64,000 nt of DNA from Paralithodes platypus. Its lineage: Eukaryota; Arthropoda; Malacostraca; Decapoda; Lithodidae. Below, in pieces: positions 1 through 11,528 of this stretch (the stretch's first letter is position 1; each line of letters starts with the position of its first letter). The translations under genes and the position numbers were made by a program. The stretch is taken from the NCBI GenBank assembly GCA_032716605.1, contig CM064523.1:43590376-43654375 (forward strand), read 5' to 3'. The notes under the pieces are model-generated. The model searched no databases. It had not been told where the DNA came from and saw only the letters and a list, made by a program, of their open reading frames with translations.

Positions 1-1936
1 CACACGCCATGGTTTGTACGCTACACGTCTCAACCCACTCCTGTTCCTCCCTACTAACGTCGGCCGCCTTCTCGGCAACGACCAAGGGTGAAACCTTAGA
101 AGCAGGCACCGCAAAGTCGTTGCCGAGGAGGAGGTCGACGCCCCCAACAGGCAAGTTCTCTACAATTCCTACATCCAGCTCCTTCGCCACACCACCCACC
201 TCCAGCTCCATCCGCACCAGCGGGTAGGACTTCGTAGCATTGATCCCCTGAACTACCACCACCCGAGCAGCGTTAATCGGCCTACCAGTAAAGTTCTTTA
301 ACAAGGTCTGAGAAGCCCCCGTATCACGCAATAGCTTAACTCCTCGCCTTTCGCCAGCCCACCTCACAAAACCATGCTCTCTATGACCCCCAAAGACGTC
401 GCGGACAGGGTTCGAGCCTTCCGGACTCTTGAACACAGGCTGTGTCCCAACCTCTGACGAACTACCCTTGGCAAACTCAGAAGAAATAGGCGACACCCCT
501 ATGCTGTGGGCCAATGCCACAACCTTGTTTGGTGGCTTGTTTGGAAAAGCATTTGCAAAGTGACCCTCCTTCTGACATGCAAAGCACTCTTTACTCTTTG
601 GTTTCCCTTGGGAGTGGGAGGTACCATTAGACTTCTTATACGGGACGGTATTTGGTTTATGTTCAGTTTTATTGTCAGTGCTAGATGGTTTTGTGTATTT
701 ATGTGTATCAAAATTCTTGGGAGGGGAAGGGGTACGATCCTTTGCACCCGACTCACTCCTAGCTGCTGCTCCGCACCCTCGAATTAATGACAGTCGGAGG
801 TCAGCCATTTCTGCTGCCTCCTGGAGAGTTCTAGGATTTTTTTACTTTATATTTAATGTTAAGTCCCCGCCTGTGCACTTAAAGAACTGCTCCAAGAGAA
901 CCAGCTCACTGAACTCCTCAAAAGTAGCTGCCCTCTCAGAACGCAGCCAATGTCGTAGTGCATCAGACAAGTCCCGGGCGTGTTTTAGGAAGGTACTATC
1001 CTTGCCCTTAGTAACACCCCGAAACTTCAAGCGGTAAATTTCTGGTTGTAACTCATAGGCCCGTAGCACAGCCTTCTTTAGCTCATCATAAACTACACAG
1101 GACTCTAAAGGTAGTGCATCATACGCTTTTAGCCCCTTTCCTAGGAGTCTTGATGATACTAATGCTGCCCACTTTTCCTGAGGCCACTGGTGTTCCTGAC
1201 ACTTCTTCTCAAATCGCATAAAAAACTCAGCCACACCTAATTCATCGAACACAGGAACTAGTTTAAGCAGGTGCGACAATGAATGATCCCGATGTCTGTT
1301 ACCTCCCCCAATATTTCGCCCTGTTACCTCCACTCGAGATCTCTCCAGCTCCCTGTCAGCCCGATACCTAGTAGACTCTGCCTGCAGTTCAGCCTCTCGT
1401 ATAGCTGTTCTCTCTGCAGCCTCAGCCTGAGCTCTAGCAGCCTCAACCTGAGCTCTAGCAACCTCAACCTTGGCCATCTCAAGCCGAAACAACAAATCTG
1501 GAGTCAACCCTTGAGGAGGGGAAGGAGCATTTAATGGAGAGGGTCCCTGTGATTGAATTCCACGCTGCCATTGACCATCAACTTGGGGGTATGTACTAAA
1601 TTCAGGCATCCTGACGTTTGATATGGGGGTAGAGTGGAGGGGGGGCTGGGGACCGGGGCCCCAAGTCGCCTCTCCACCCAGGTCTCTCCCTTCTAAACCC
1701 AATATCAAAGTCCTCAGCTGATCTTTCCTCATGCCACTTAAACCCTGGTGACCCTGCAGACCTGCCACACACTTTAAACCATACTTATTCAGCTTCAACA
1801 CCTTGGCAGCGGTAAGGGGCACCTCTAAAAATCTTCTAGCACCCTCCTCGCTATCGACTAGCCACTCCACAGGTCTTTCTCCCTCCGAGCCCGTATCGTG
1901 ACCTGACCCATCACTGTGTTCTGATGTATTAGACAT
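1..1936 (-). pseudogene. gag-protease polyprotein of Ty3/gypsy family 1, copy A
   Basis: The frame starts at 1936 with MSNTSEHS, followed by an acidic Ser/Gly-rich N-terminus. Next come a long Ala/Glu/Arg coiled coil (about residues 140-200) and a SCAN-like gag domain (FFMRFEKKCQEH to LVLLEQFFKC). A stop at 842-844 then ends the 364-aa open stretch; copy C has GAA at the same place, so this is a single nonsense change. Downstream in the same frame are a CCHC-type knuckle whose last Cys is Phe (CFACQKEGHFANAF) and a retroviral-type aspartic protease with an intact DTGAS near 320-345. The frame continues past the left edge. Gag and protease share one frame, as in copy C. Inactive because of the stop and the broken knuckle. 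Confidence 0.85.
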
Positions 1937-2151
1937 GTTGGTGTACTGCAGTAATTATCACGGTTATAGAATGTGCCTTATCGCCTATGCAAGTATGTAT
2001 ATACTAATGTTATTTAAAGTCTTTAATGTGTTATATTGGTTGCTCCAAAAAAAAAACTCTATGTCCACTGTATTCCTCTAATCATAAGGAATCTCAAAAC
2101 AAATGACCACTATATTCCTCTGTTCAGTAAATCCTATGCAAAGTCGCCATT
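1937..2151 (-). other. 5' leader and primer-binding-site region of copy A
   Basis: This is the untranslated leader between LTR and gag start, colinear with 21697-21908 of copy C. The bases beside the LTR read (minus strand) AATGGCGACCTTGC, where a tRNA primer-binding site is expected. I cannot assign the primer tRNA. Confidence 0.55.
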
Positions 2152-4038
2152 TGTTACGTCCTGGGATATATAAACACTGGGCTCTTTCTATTGGACTAGG
2201 TATGCGGCAACAACGGAAAACGCTAGATCCAACTCTTATCTATAAACCCAGGCAACAAACCACCCTAAGCCGTCAAGAGTCCTGCCTGGACAACAAGGTA
2301 TCCTATGACTCGGTTACAGGGTGCACGCACTATAGACTGCTGATATTCAAGCAGGCTATATAAAAGATCACACAATTAAGTTGACTTAAAGCTTCAAGGA
2401 AAAGATAGATAACGGAATTAAATTGCAGAAATAATTTAATAACAAACTAGAAGAAAGTACATTTAACGTTACGTTAATTAATACAACTAATCACCCCTGC
2501 GTGAAAGAAGGTGAAAGCAAACAGTCCTCAAAACATCGTACAGGTAGACAAGATGCAGGTTACTAAACTGCATGCGGCTACTGTAGGATCTGATGCTTAG
2601 CAAAGAAAGTACGTTACGGATTTAGAGAACTCTTAACTCATAAGCAGGAATAAATACTAGTGATAGGCCATACAGTGTATAATGGCATAGGTATAATTAA
2701 ATAAAGGCAGCAACTCGCAACATAACCACATACAGGTGTGCTTCTCACTCCTAGTCAGGCAAGCCTGCTCGGGCAGAGTCTCTAAGCCACACCCTAACTC
2801 ACAATGCTCACAAAAACGGTAAACTGTGGCACAATAACAAGCATACAGAGATAATAAACCCCTAGCTGTTAATCTGCCAGGTGGCAGATGTCTAGCCGGA
2901 AGGATATAGGCTTCGGATACCCGGGCTGAGCCACCTGCTCTAGCCTAGGGACGTTCCCAAGTCTGTGCGCCAAATTACTCTAATTGAAAGGGTGCTCTCT
3001 TGAGAGACTCAGATCGCAAGTATTTGACTCTCTCCTGGCGACCCTAAAACAAAAGCAAGACGTGCTAGCGCAGTGCCGAGTGGACTAGGCAAGGGCCCTC
3101 ACACAACACAACACTAGACACACAGGGACACAGACAAGAAAATGCCCCCAGACTCCCACGGGTATACTAGTAAAGTCGTGCGGGTCCACAGGACTCGCAC
3201 CAGCAGACTTTACTTAAAGGATCGTAAAAAGCCTCCCCTCCGGTCTAGCCCCTGCTAACCTGACACAAGAACACACTAGCAAGCATGAAACCACCAAATA
3301 TGAGACAACAAAAAAGCTTCCTAGATCTCATTAACAATTACGTCTCTGCATAAGGCCCAAAATCCTATCTAGTTATCTGAGAGCTCGTCGTTAATACAAT
3401 AATAGATATAAGGTCTATCAAGGGGATGGGATAATTACATAGATTGGTGAAGTAGTGGAAGGAAGGTATACAAAGTAAGAGAGAAAGTTTCTAAGTGGGG
3501 TTGAGAGGGATAGATATCAAGGGGGTCCGAAGGGTACGACAGTGAGGTGAGCTCTGAGTCTTGAATCTGTCTGGACCCCGCCCTAGGCATGCAGAATACA
3601 TCCCATGCTTGGCAACACTCAACACAGTTGCCGGGTCAAAATCCTCTACCCCGTGCGTGAGTCGAAACTAAGCCTAACGTTGCAATCAAATGCATATGGC
3701 AACGCTTCAGGCTCGTCCCAAGCTGGCAAGCGAAGCAACGTCCCAAGCCGGTCTCTCTCTCCCGCTCGTCTCCTCCCGCCCTCACTAGACTTGCATCTTA
3801 TATATTATAATGAAATAATCAACTATCGAGAATAAAATATACTAAGATGCGTTGGTTAAGAATAAGGGCAGCTTCAAGCTGTGAAACAACATAAGAATAT
3901 CCAAGACATTAGTTACATTGTCGTAGGATATATACTAAGGAAAAGCCTGCCGACCGGCTGCCACCAGCCGGTTTCTAAATGGCTGGGCAGCCGACGCGCG
4001 CGCATGCCCGCACGTGGCTACTATGCAGAAGCGTCACA
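2152..4038 (-). repeat. LTR of Ty3/gypsy family 1, copy A (5' LTR on minus strand)
   Basis: A long terminal repeat of about 1,887 bp. On the minus strand it begins TGTGACGC (ending at 4038) and ends GGACGTAACA (at 2152), so it has TG...CA ends. It is colinear with the LTRs at 19788-21696 and 25991-27888 but visibly more diverged from them than they are from each other. An LTR this long next to a ~4.3 kb internal region is unusual. Short open frames inside it have no recognisable domain and are treated as chance. Confidence 0.85.
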
Positions 4039-4452
4039 ACATTCACAGACTTAGTTAACCTGATGGTCCTTGAAGAATGGAAGCGAAGACTACCACTCAA
4101 TATCCTGGTGTACGTTGAGGAGAAGGGTGAAAGTGACCTCACTAAGAGTGCCAAGTTGGCAGATTCTTATGCTTTAATTCACAGGGGCATTCCAAACCGA
4201 GACAAGTCTAGGACACAAACTGTTAGATTCCCCTCTAGTAATTACCCTGTGTCTGAAGTCAGCTCGCTGCAAAGTTCTTCAAATCCCACACCAAAAGATC
4301 AAAAAAGAAATGAGGAATTTTGTACATATTGTAAAGGACAGGGCATAACATCCTTCAATGTCAACACCCTAGCTGTAAAACTTCATCTGCCTACACACTC
4401 ACTATTGCCACTTCTCGTTCACCATCTGTCATACCTACTGGGAAACCAGTAA
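4039..4452 (+). pseudogene. gag remnant, SCAN-like domain, Ty3/gypsy family 2
   Basis: The open stretch contains FTDLVNLMVLEEWKRRLPLN and KSAKLADSYALIHRG, which resemble the end of the SCAN-like gag domain of this kind of Ty3/gypsy element. The following FCTYCKGQG is the first half of a CCHC knuckle, after which the His and last Cys are lost and the frame degrades. The upstream start codon and N-terminus are missing because the family 1 LTR lies there; the first ~20 codons of the open frame are LTR sequence. Confidence 0.75.
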
Positions 4453-6439
4453 CATGCATTCAATCAATTGAGTCATGTGATCTTTTCTCTGCTTTCAATG
4501 TTCCAGGATCCGTCTCCACTCTTGAAAATTCCAGGGAATATCCAGTCACAATTCTGAGGGATACAGGCTCGGCCCAGAGCATATTAGTAAAGAAAGCTTT
4601 GCCTTTAGTTGAGACTAGATATACAGGGGAAGTTAGCCAGCTTAATTTCCTGAATTCAAATAAAGTAGTTAACATGGCTGAAATGGTGGTTAACAGTGGG
4701 TTACTCCGGGGAACGATAAAAGTAGCCATCCTTGAGCAGGACCTTCCTGTGCCTGGAGTTTCCTTCCTTCTGGGAAATGACTTGGCTGGAGATGGGCTGA
4801 TTCCTGCCTTGAAGTTGAGAGAATCTCCCTTACTTACCAGTCCTACAGAGAGGATGGATAAAGAGACACTTCATATATTCCCTGTATGTGCAGTTACTCG
4901 TTCTCAAAACTTAGTATCCCATGACTCTCCCTCTACATCAAGTCAGGAGACTATGTTCACTCAGATCATGTCTAAAGAGAATCTCATTAAAGCTCAAGAA
5001 TCTGATGAAACTCTTGCAAAATGTAGACATGTTGCTGATTGCACTTCTGTAAATGGAAAGAATCCAAGCATTTACTATCATGATGGAGTTCTCATGCGTA
5101 GCTTCCACACACCTGATAAGCCTGACATAGATACGTGGTCTACTACACATCAAATCATCATCCCTTCATCCATCCGTTCTTCTGTCATGGAGCTAGCTCA
5201 TGATAAACTAGCAGGACACCTAGGTCAAAACAACACCTACAGGAAAATACTATATCATTTTGTTTGGCCAGGAATGAAGAAAGATGTGTCTAACTTTGTC
5301 CGTTCTTGTCACACTTGCCAACTGGTGGGTAAGCCAAATGAAGTAATCTCCAAAGCACCTCTTAAGCCTATCCCTGTCACGTCAGAGCCCTTTGAAAAAA
5401 TAGTCCTAGATTGTGTAGGACCCCTTCCCAAAACAAAGAGAGGAAACTTATATCTTTTGACTGTCATGTGTGCCGATACCCTGCAGCTTTCCCTTTGAAG
5501 AACATTAAGGCCAAAACCATTGCCTCTCACTTATTGCATCTTTTCACTAAAGTAGGCATTCCAAAAGATATCCAAAGTTTCCAGGGATCTAACTTTACCA
5601 GTGAGCTGATGTATCAAGTAATGACAGAGTTAGACGTGCAAAAACATTTGTCCACAGCGTACAGACCTCAGACACAGGGTTGCCTTGAACGTTTCCATCA
5701 GAGTTTTAAGAGTATGATAAAGAAGTACTGTTTTGAGACGGAGAAAGAGTGGGATGAAAGCATTGACTTTCTTCTTTTTGCTGTCAGGGAATGCCCCCAG
5801 GAGTCGCTAGGTTACTCCCCCTGTGAGTTGTTGTATGGACGTCAGATCAGAGGCCCTTTGAAGGTCCTGAAAGATCAGTGGTTCAATACAGTTTCTGATA
5901 ACCCCTCCCGCACTGTGTCAGAGTACATAAATGCTTTGAAGCTTAAAATGTCTATAGTGCGAACTCTTGCCCTAGATAATTTGGAGAAAAATCAGTCTAA
6001 AATGAAAACTCGCTATGATCTCAAATCTGAAAACCGTGCTTTCAATTCTGGAGAAAAAGTGCTCCTTTTTCTGCCCATTCCAGGTCATCCTCTTAAAAGT
6101 AAATATTCTGGACCATACATCATAACTCAGAAGTTGTCTGATCTCAATTACGTAGTGAAAACTCCAGATCGTCGGAAAAATAGCCGGCTTGTCCATGTCA
6201 ATCAAATCAAACCTTACGTTGAAAGGTTCCTAGAGGAGAATACACCTTGCCTAATTGTAAATACTGCAATGAAGTCTGAGGAGTTGCCTAAGGAGAGTGA
6301 TGCTGAAGTGATTGAGGAGGTTTATCTTCCTTCCCCTAATTGCCGATACTTTGTCCAGGAGTACGTCCACAGTCTCAGAGTCTCTCCCTCCTTCTTATTT
6401 CAGTCCTCTTCAACACCTTTCAGGGACTTAGAGGGGAGG
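4453..6439 (+). pseudogene. protease-integrase polyprotein, Ty3/gypsy family 2
   Basis: The protease catalytic motif DTGSAQS lies at about 4560, and the C-terminal FLLGNDLAGD at about 4770. A linker after AVTRSQ leads into an integrase zinc finger (HDKLAGH then CHTC, about 5200-5320). The first catalytic Asp is in LDCVGPLP (about 5410). Near 5470 the frame shifts. The core continues from 5490 with SFQGSNF, where SDQGSNF is the usual motif, so the second catalytic Asp is replaced by Phe. LERFHQ supplies the Glu. A GPY/F-type tail (YSGPYII, HVNQIKPY) ends near 6220. The frameshift and lost Asp make it inactive. It is followed directly by the 3' LTR. Confidence 0.85.
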
Positions 6440-7083
6440 TGTTACGTCCCTCGAAACTCCGAGCCTGCTCAACCCTTCCTGAAGCCTCATCCAACCAAAA
6501 CTCTACCTCTACATGGAGCTTCAAAGCACCACACTCCGAGCCTGCTCAACCCCTCCTGAAGCCTCATCCCACCAACTCTACCTCTACATGGAGCTGCAAA
6601 GCACCACACTCCGAGCCTGCTCAACCCTTCCTGAAGCCTCATCCAACCAACTCTACCTCTACATGGAGCTGCAAAGCACCACACTCCGAGCCTGCTCAAC
6701 CCTTCCTGAAGCCTCATCCAACCAATTCTACCCCTACAGGGAGCTTCAAAGCACCACACTCCGAGCCTGCTTAACCCTTCCTGAAGCCTCATCCAACCAA
6801 CTCTACCTCTACAAGGAGCTTCAAAGCACCACACCAGCGCCATGAACCTTTGTATATACTCTTCAATGATCGTTAACTCGCCCCACACCACTAGGGGGCG
6901 AGTTTCTTTTCTTAGTGACCAGCTCTTTCCCGAGTCTATAAGTGATCTTAATTTTAGACTAACTTCAGTGTTACTTGGACTATAGCTCGGGGTGGTGTCT
7001 CTGTGAATACCTGGAGTACAGTTGGGTTGTTCCTTACCTTCTCTTCAACCTACCAACTAGAGAGTGTGACGCCTAGGCTAACA
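6440..7083 (+). repeat. 3' LTR of Ty3/gypsy family 2
   Basis: It begins TGTTACGTCC immediately after a purine run (GAGGGGAGG, 6431-6439) that fits a polypurine tract, and ends ...GGCTAACA at 7083, giving TGTTA...TAACA ends. The right boundary rests on those ends alone because no second LTR copy is in the window. It contains the 75-bp tandem repeat described separately. Confidence 0.6.
6459..6836. repeat. 75-bp tandem repeat inside the LTR, 5 copies
   Basis: Units start with CCGAGCCTGCTCAAC at 6459, 6536, 6611, 6686 and 6761, so the period is 75-77 bp. Because 75 is a multiple of 3, all frames stay open on both strands and produce repetitive peptide-like reads, but nothing suggests translation. 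Confidence 0.9.
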
Positions 7084-7598
7084 ATCCTCATTAACCGGGA
7101 TTGAGCACGTGACTATATTTCAATGTCATAATTTCATGTTTTTAGTTTATAATATGTGTTTATATATTTATATTTATTTGTTTTTATTTGTAAGAGTTAT
7201 AACTAATATTTTACTTTAATATTTAATCACTCTGTAAATAATGCAAATAGTAATTCAATTTTCTTGTAATTATATTAATCTTTAACTTTACTTTACTATA
7301 ATAATAATAATAATTCAATTATTTCTTGGTTTTGAAATCCTATTAGAATAGGCATTAATGAAGCTTGGTTGGTTGACCCTTGAACTTATACTATAAAACT
7401 AGCTAAGAACTGGAATATTAATGAAGTAACTCTATAAGAATAATATCCTTATAAGAAATCTACCCATACCATATCTACTGAATACCTACCTATCAAATTC
7501 AGTCTCTTGTACGGTTTGAAGTTCCCATACCTCTAGAGTCTTGAGGCCAAATAATTTAAGATTACAATATCTGTTGAGCAATACTTCGAATTGTTACT
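7084..7598. other. AT-rich spacer, nothing recognised
   Basis: AT-rich sequence with a short (TAA)n run near 7301. I see no coding signal or repeat relationship. Confidence 0.5.
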
Positions 7599-7640
7599 AT
7601 ATATATATACCGTATATAGATATATATATATATATATACT
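7599..7640. repeat. (TA)n microsatellite
   Basis: An interrupted TA run (ATATATATATACCGTATATAG then TATATA). It forms the AT tail of the minus-strand SINE immediately to its right. Confidence 0.85.
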
Positions 7641-7654
7641 AAATGTTTTTATAC

Positions 7655-7730
7655 TCATATGCGGACTTGAACCACCGACAGTCAGAACAAGTGCCCATTC
7701 TTTAATCCACTATACCACAGCGTGATAGAG
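7655..7730 (-). mobile_element. tRNA-derived SINE head
   Basis: On the minus strand a box A-like TGGTATAGTGG is followed about 40 bases later by a box B-like GGTTCAAGTCC, then a short unrelated stretch and a TA-rich tail. This is the layout of a tRNA-derived SINE driven by an internal pol III promoter. A full tRNA cloverleaf is not convincing. Confidence 0.6.
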
Positions 7731-7737
7731 GATAATT

Positions 7738-7800
7738 GTGTGCAGTGGATTAAAGCACAGACACTCGTCCTGGCTGTTGGTGGTTCATGTCCGCCTGGGA
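7738..7800 (+). mobile_element. tRNA-derived SINE head, second copy, head-to-head
   Basis: GCAGTGGATTAAAGCAC... then GGTGGTTCATGTCC and a tail of TATATACAGTATATAA. It aligns with the minus-strand SINE head just to its left but carries more changes, for example a mutated box B. Confidence 0.5.
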
Positions 7801-7959
7801 GTATATATACAGTATATAATTACATTGATGATCGCATTGAATCTTAACCATTGGAATATTTATCTATAATAAGGTCAGCGTAACATTATTTTGTAGCATT
7901 TTGAATATGGTGTATTTCAAATTTAGAATATATATAAGAAAGAAATAGTGACCATAATC

Positions 7960-8353
7960 TGTGACCTTGACCATTCACCTTGACCTTTGAATAACAAAAA
8001 CACAACATTTTGACAATCATTGCATTGACCAACCGAATTTGCCAGCAAAATTTGGTGACGATACGTAACCCGTTCAGTACAGTTCTCTTAGTTTCATTTC
8101 ATACTGGATATTAAGACGATTTTATTTAGTTTATGAAGGGCCTCCCTAAAATAAGCAGGCTTTCAACTATCTTAATTAACCCTTTTTACTACCACAGATC
8201 CTTCATACGCTCCACAAAATCGTCTAATTATTGCTAGACTACAATACAAAAGACGTCACCGGTACACAACGAGTTAAACAGTATAGGATGAGATTAAAGA
8301 CAATTATTAACACTCTTCTTTTGTTCTTTGAACTTTACCTTTAACCTTAAGTG

Positions 8354-8395
<42 letters not shown>

Positions 8396-11170
8396 TTATA
8401 TATATATTTATATATATATATATATATGATTAAAATATATGATATTTAAGTAAAATGCAACTAACAGTCGTCAGCTTATCGAACATTAAGTATTTCTTAT
8501 GATGAAGGTTAACTTATAATGTGACCTTGACCTTTATGTAGGATTATATTTTTGTTTACTTTGATGTAACCCTGGAAAATCAAATAAGTGTGTCAAATTT
8601 CATTGAAAATCATCAGATAGTTTCAGAGGTATTAAAGGGATAATTGACCTTGACCTTTGACATTCATCTTGACCTTCATGATGTCTGAAAAATGTATACT
8701 TTATTTTTCCTTTAAAGCACAACTGTCTCAACGAATTTTGTGAAGTTTACATGAATAGTAGCCTAAAGAAATAGCTTATATTTGATGTTGAGCTGTGACC
8801 TTGACTTATCAAATGGAATTATGTTTATACTTGTATGACCTTGGGCTAGGCATTCCGAATATGCATGATATGCCTAATGAGAATCTTACATTAAATAGGA
8901 AATACTAGTAAAAATCATATTTCGCACTTTAACCTTGACCTTTGACCTTGACCTTGACCTTCAACCTTATAATTTCTTATCCAGGATTTAGTTAGCTTAA
9001 CAGCAATGTTCCTATTAACTAGCATTATGAATATGGGTAATTCGTATAAAAACATAGTGATCATATACTGTGACCTTGACCTTTGACCTTTGACTTAAAA
9101 TATAATACATATATTTGGATGGTCGTCACATTGACCAACTGAATTTGCCTGTATAATTTGGTGACAATACATTAAACAGTCTAGGAGGAGTTTAGGGTAA
9201 ATGACATATACTATTGTTTTGACCCTGACCTCTGACCTTAACTATTACAATATTTATGTGAAATTTGATATACATGATATTTAAGTAATAAGCCATAAGA
9301 CGGCCAGTTTTCCAAAATTTGAGTGATAATTTTTAATAAATAATTAAAGTTGACCTTTGACCTTGACCTTAATGTAAGAATACATTTTTGTTTGCATTAA
9401 CATTGCCCATGAAAATCAAATTAGCATGTCTAATTTCATTAAACACCATCAGTTAGTTTCATATATATTAATACAATAGTTGACCTTGACCTCTGACCTT
9501 CATCTTGACCTTTATATGTCTCAACATTTTCATTTTCACTTAAAGTGCAACTATCTCACCAAATTCTGTGAAGTTTGCATAAAAAGTAAAGAAAATAGCA
9601 TATTGACCTTTTATTTGACCTTGACCTGTGACCTTGACCTTTCATATGGAATGGTATAGTTTCTTGTATGACCTTGGCCTAGATATTCCGAATATACATG
9701 GTAAGCCTAGTGAGAATCTAACAGTTAGTATAAGAAATACTAGTAAAACACCTATTTTGACCTTTGACCTTGATCTTTGACCTTATCCTTTAACATATTT
9801 ATATAAGATTTATGCAATATGACATCAAGGTTACCAGTAACTTGTATTGTGAAAATGAAGACACTCGAGTAAAAAGTACAATAAATAGAAAGAGTTGACC
9901 TTTGACTTTGACCTGTGACCTAAACCTTTATGTAAGAGTTTTGTTTTTGTTCATTGACAATGCCCTGGAAAATCAAATAAGCATGCCTAATTTTATTAAA
10001 ACCCATCAGTTAGTTTCATATATAATAATAGAATAGTTTACCTTGACCTTTGACCTATATCTTGACCTTTATTATATGTGTGTCCAAATGTATTATTGTC
10101 CTTTTAATTTAAAGTGCAACTATCTCACCAAATATTGTGAAGTTTGCATGAAAAGTAAAGAAAATAGTATATAGAACTTTTTTTTGACCTTGACCTGTGA
10201 CCTTGACTTTTCATATGGAATTGTATAGTTTCTTGTATGACCTTGGCCTAGGTATTCTGAATATACATGGTCAGCCTAGTGAGAATCTAACAGTTAGTAT
10301 AAGAAATACTAGTAAAACAACTATTTTGACCTTTGACCTTGATCTTTGCCCTTTAAAATATTTATATACAATTTGGGCAATATGACTTCAAGGTTACCTG
10401 TAACTTGTATTGTGAAAATGAAGACATTTGAGTAAAAGGTAAAATAAATAGAAAAAGGTGACCTTTGACCTTGACCTGTGACCTGGACCTTTATGTAAAA
10501 GTATTTTTGTTTTCATTGACAAGCCCTGGAAAATCAAATAAGAATGCCTAATTTCATTAAAACCCATCAGTTAGTTTCATATATATTAATAGAATAGTTG
10601 ACCTTGACCTTTGACCTTTATCTTGACCTTTATGATATGTGTGTCTAAATGTATTATTCTCTTCTTCATTTAAAGTGCAACTATCTCACCAAATGTTGTG
10701 AAGTTTGCATGAAAAGTAAAGAAAATAGCATATTGACCTTTTATTTGACCTTGACCTGTGACCTTGACTTTTCATATGTAATTGTATAGTTTATTGTATG
10801 ATCTTGGGCTAGGTATTCCAAATGTACATGGTAAGCCTAGTGAGAATCTAACGGTATAAGAAATACTAGTGAAAAACTTATTTTGACCTTTGACCTTACC
10901 CTTCAGAATATTTTCCTAAAATTTGGTCAATACGATATTTAGGTTACCAGTAACTTCTATAGTGAAAATGAAGACATTTGAGTACAAACTAAAAAATATG
11001 AAATATTGACCTTATTTTTAACGTTGATCTTTGACCATAGCCTTTAAGTTGAATGGAACATTAATTTTAAATGACCTTTGCATTGACCAAATGAATATAC
11101 CTGTGACATTTGGTGAAAATTCATCAAACGGTCTAGGAGGAGTTTCCGGACAGACAGACGGATGACGACG
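7960..11170. repeat. Higher-order tandem repeat with TGACCTT clusters every ~140 bp
   Basis: Clusters of TGACCTTGACCTTTGACC-type sequence recur at about 7968, 8521, 8644, 8796, 8931, 9070, 9218, 9349, 9480, 9605, 9757, 9895, 10035, 10183, 10325, 10456, 10597, 10732, 10882 and 11003; from 8521 on the spacing is 121-152 bp. Four monomer types repeat in order, giving a period near 560 bp: the marker AAATCAAATAAGCATGCC and its variants is at about 8578, 9413, 9970 and 10531. The first period carries two extra monomers. The array ends near 11170 with GTCTAGGAGGAGTTTCCGG and a GACAGACAGACGG run. No coding capacity. TGACCTTGA is the reverse complement of the NR5A/ERR-type site TCAAGGTCA. Confidence 0.85.
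8358..8427. repeat. (TA)n microsatellite
   Basis: A nearly pure TA run interrupted by ATATATTTATA, lying between the first cluster and the main part of the tandem array. Confidence 0.9.
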
Positions 11171-11528
11171 GACGACGACGGTGACGACAGACAGGCTGGC
11201 TGGTGGTGCACAGTATACGGGCGGGATCTGTTTGCGCGATACCACTCTGCTTCGCAGAGTTGACAAACAGTTGGATCAGTATGATATTTTGACACAGGTT
11301 TTTTCACACCGTCCCCTAATTTTGTTCAATATAGTGCATTACAAAAAGTGTAGAAATAAGCCACTTGTCCCTGTGTCATAAGGTTAAAGTCGCACATTAT
11401 TGACTAAGAAACGGACAAGGCTACCATGGCTTACCTGTGAGAACCACCAAACCATTATTGCCCTTCCATCAAACACGGTAGTTATCAGCCACCACCCAAC
11501 CCTATTATTGCTTTTAAATTAAAGTTAT
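11171..11528. other. Spacer after the tandem array
   Basis: It starts with (GACGAC)n-like bases and a short stem-like CTCTGCTTCGCAGAG. The rest is unique-looking sequence with no recognised element. A TTAA at 11384 might mark one end of the repeat at 11600-12015, but I cannot show that. Confidence 0.4.

Larger units (their letters stand above)
1..4038 (-). mobile_element. Ty3/gypsy LTR retrotransposon, family 1, copy A (partial)
   Basis: The right-hand (5') end of a minus-strand element runs off the left edge of the window. It comprises one LTR (2152-4038), a short leader (1937-2151) and a gag-protease frame (1-1936). It is the same family as the complete element at 19788-27888: gag, leader and LTR match it base for base over long stretches when reversed. 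Its outer end abuts the gag remnant of a different Ty3/gypsy element at 4039, so it probably inserted there. The other half of the host, and this copy's second LTR, would lie left of the window. Confidence 0.85.
4039..7083 (+). mobile_element. Ty3/gypsy retrotransposon, family 2, 5'-truncated, lacking RT
   Basis: The order is gag remnant (4039-4452), aspartic protease (about 4520-4830), integrase (about 5150-6230), purine-rich tract at 6430-6439, then a 3' LTR (6440-7083). No reverse transcriptase or RNase H can be read anywhere. The 5' part is cut off by the family 1 LTR ending at 4038. Protease runs straight into the integrase linker with no scar, and integrase is followed by polypurine tract and LTR. 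If the family has Gmr1-like order (protease-integrase-RT), the RT-RNase H block was lost between integrase and LTR; in the usual order it was lost between protease and integrase. Confidence 0.8.

Noticed and set aside
2152..4038. Small open frames within the family 1 LTRs (for example near 3605-3835, 19999-20235, 26194-26430)
   Set aside because: Conserved only because the LTR is duplicated. No domain, and on the antisense strand in the LTR orientation.
7960..11170. A CRISPR-like array (regular short motif with spacers)
   Set aside because: The spacers are homologous to each other and the genome is eukaryotic. It is a tandem higher-order repeat.
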